Positions 62,851 to 64,000 of a stretch of 64,000 nucleotides of DNA are shown here, piece by piece (position 1 is the stretch's first letter; each line of letters opens with the position of its first letter). This DNA is from Apricaphanius iberus. Its lineage: Eukaryota > Chordata > Actinopteri > Cyprinodontiformes > Aphaniidae. The stretch is from positions 2,976,001 to 3,040,000 of the forward strand of contig JAPXFQ010000338.1 of NCBI GenBank assembly GCA_028564705.1. Reading direction: 5' to 3'. The notes below the pieces were generated by a model. That model did not search any database. It worked only from the letters and a program-made list of their open reading frames with translations, and was not told the origin of the DNA. The position numbers and the translations under genes are program-made.

Positions 62851-64000
62851 GGTTTGGTAAAAGTACTCTGACTTTTCCCTGCTACCTCAGTTACCGATGC
62901 CTGTCAATAATCAGATCAGTTGCTGGTTTCGGAGTGGATATTAACTCCTGCGGCTGGGAAGTAGTGTTACTTTTGGCCCCAATACTGCTCAAAATATGTA
63001 AGCCTTGGCTATTTTATTGTATATTTCTGCCTGCTCATGCAGGAGTTGTAGGCCATAAAACACTGCCCCCTAGTGGTTGTGTGGTGTAAACAATGAGAGG
63101 TGTAGAACTCAACCACCGGCAACCTGCCAAGGGTTTACTTCGCGTCTAGCTCAATGACTGCTGGAGATAGGAACTAAACCCCCAAACACCATTGCCCCAT
63201 TTCCAGTAGGGCCTGTACGGTACAGTATGAAAGGGTCTGTACGGCCTGGAACGGGAAGGTGGTGTTGCATTACCATCTCAAAAGAACTGTAGTGGGCGAG
63301 GACATGGGCGGGTTTAGCTTAACAAAAGCTCCAGCAAAATGCAGTCACAACAAAAGCTCCAGGGAAAATGATCTATCTTCTGTTGTTGAGGATTAAATTT
63401 TTGGAAAAAATATATTTTTTTTTAAAACCAACTTAAGCTTCCACAGCTCTGAGTGATGTCAATCTAGCCATCTTGCTTTACAGGGATACTTTCCAGTTTG
63501 TTTTTAGTTGGACATTAAATTAATCAGTCAGCTCCAGGATAGGGAGATTGCAATCAAAGCAGGTTTTTGAAAATATTATTTTATCACTTACGATGTCTAA
63601 TAACGAAATAAAATCTGGCAGGAAAAAAATTCTTAAAATCTGAAATCAGATTTGGTATTAAGAAAAATCAGCGATTTTATTTTTAAGCCACATCACCCTG
63701 TTCTACTTCCAAGTATTTCTGTAAATATTCACCCTCTATTCTGAACATTTAATCCTGTAAAATAAGAGGGGTTTGGCCCTTGTTTAATATGTTAGTCATG
63801 GGAATCATATTTTGACACAAAAATAAATAGACCAAATACTGCATTGAAAAATCTCAAATTAAAAGTACTTTTCTGCCATTAAAATTGTGTTTTTGGTTTC
63901 ATTTATTAAAATACAAAACCTAAAACAAACCTAAAACAATTTAAAAATAAAAAATATATATATATTTTTTAAATCTAGAAAAATGTGTTTTTTCTGAAAC
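62851..64000. other. Non-coding, no gene seen
   Basis: A modestly GC-richer patch (63060-63330), in which GGCCTGTACGGTACAGTATG and CAAAAGCTCCAG-type repeats occur, is probably a decayed transposon. The rest is AT-rich and ends in an (AT)n tract near 63955. Confidence 0.4.

Overview
This is a teleost fish genomic window. The evidence is an AT-rich background dense in fish-type repeats: L2/CR1-type LINEs, L1/Tx1-type fragments, tRNA-derived SINEs, Tc1, hAT, PIF/Harbinger-like and Kolobok-like DNA transposons, and a Ty3/gypsy integrase remnant. Spliced genes have GT/AG introns and TATA boxes. The species cannot be named from the sequence alone.

Two gene systems stand out. (1) Between 4.4 and 20 kb, all on the minus strand, there is a dispersed tandem family of four small multi-exon genes (A 4398-5009, B 12767-13232, C 16747-17826, D 19448-19932). 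Each has a signal-peptide exon (three begin MDK[R/V]LLL), a short core exon with two cysteines 5-6 residues apart (CVRTNGQC, CKRRPGC, CGNYPGGC, CGWKPGSC), and one or two tiny C-terminal exons. Each also has a TATA-like box 28-48 bp upstream of the ATG. Copies A, B and D predict secreted peptides of about 73-82 residues; copy C has a stop in exon 1. I do not recognise the family. The exons are so small that ordinary ORF calling misses them. (2) At 35930-43999 (minus) a single uninterrupted 2689-codon exon encodes a SecA-like motor protein. In order it has an N-terminal MGNVPS motif, a four-cysteine zinc-ribbon-like motif, a charged coiled coil, a duplicated helical plus nucleotide-binding module (first copy degenerate, second intact), a SecA-like second motor half, TPR-like helices, a strongly hydrophobic segment, and a C-terminal block resembling a circularly permuted OTU fold with serine at the nucleophile position. 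Splice signals in the 5' leader and just after the stop suggest a eukaryotic gene with UTR introns, not contamination.

Layout: 0-4.4 kb, sparse repeats, a Tc1 scrap, a tRNA-like SINE scrap and a hairpin. 4.4-5.1 kb, peptide gene A. 5.4-11.6 kb, L1 and L2 fragments, a complete but internally deleted Tc1 element, a MITE and a Kolobok-like element with a THAP exon. 12.7-20 kb, peptide genes B, C and D with an L2 LINE carrying a nested MITE. 20-32 kb, LINE copies with nested MITEs, SINEs and inverted-repeat elements. 32-35.9 kb, mostly empty AT-rich DNA and one SINE. 35.9-44.06 kb, the SecA-like gene. 44.5-53 kb, Ty3/gypsy, tandem-repeat, SINE, hAT and MITE remnants. 53.2-62.85 kb, a direct tandem duplication of a LINE-bearing unit of about 4.6-5.1 kb, in which both copies share the same stop codons. 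The last 1.1 kb has no gene.

No functional link between the peptide cluster and the SecA-like gene is visible; they are 16 kb apart but on the same strand.
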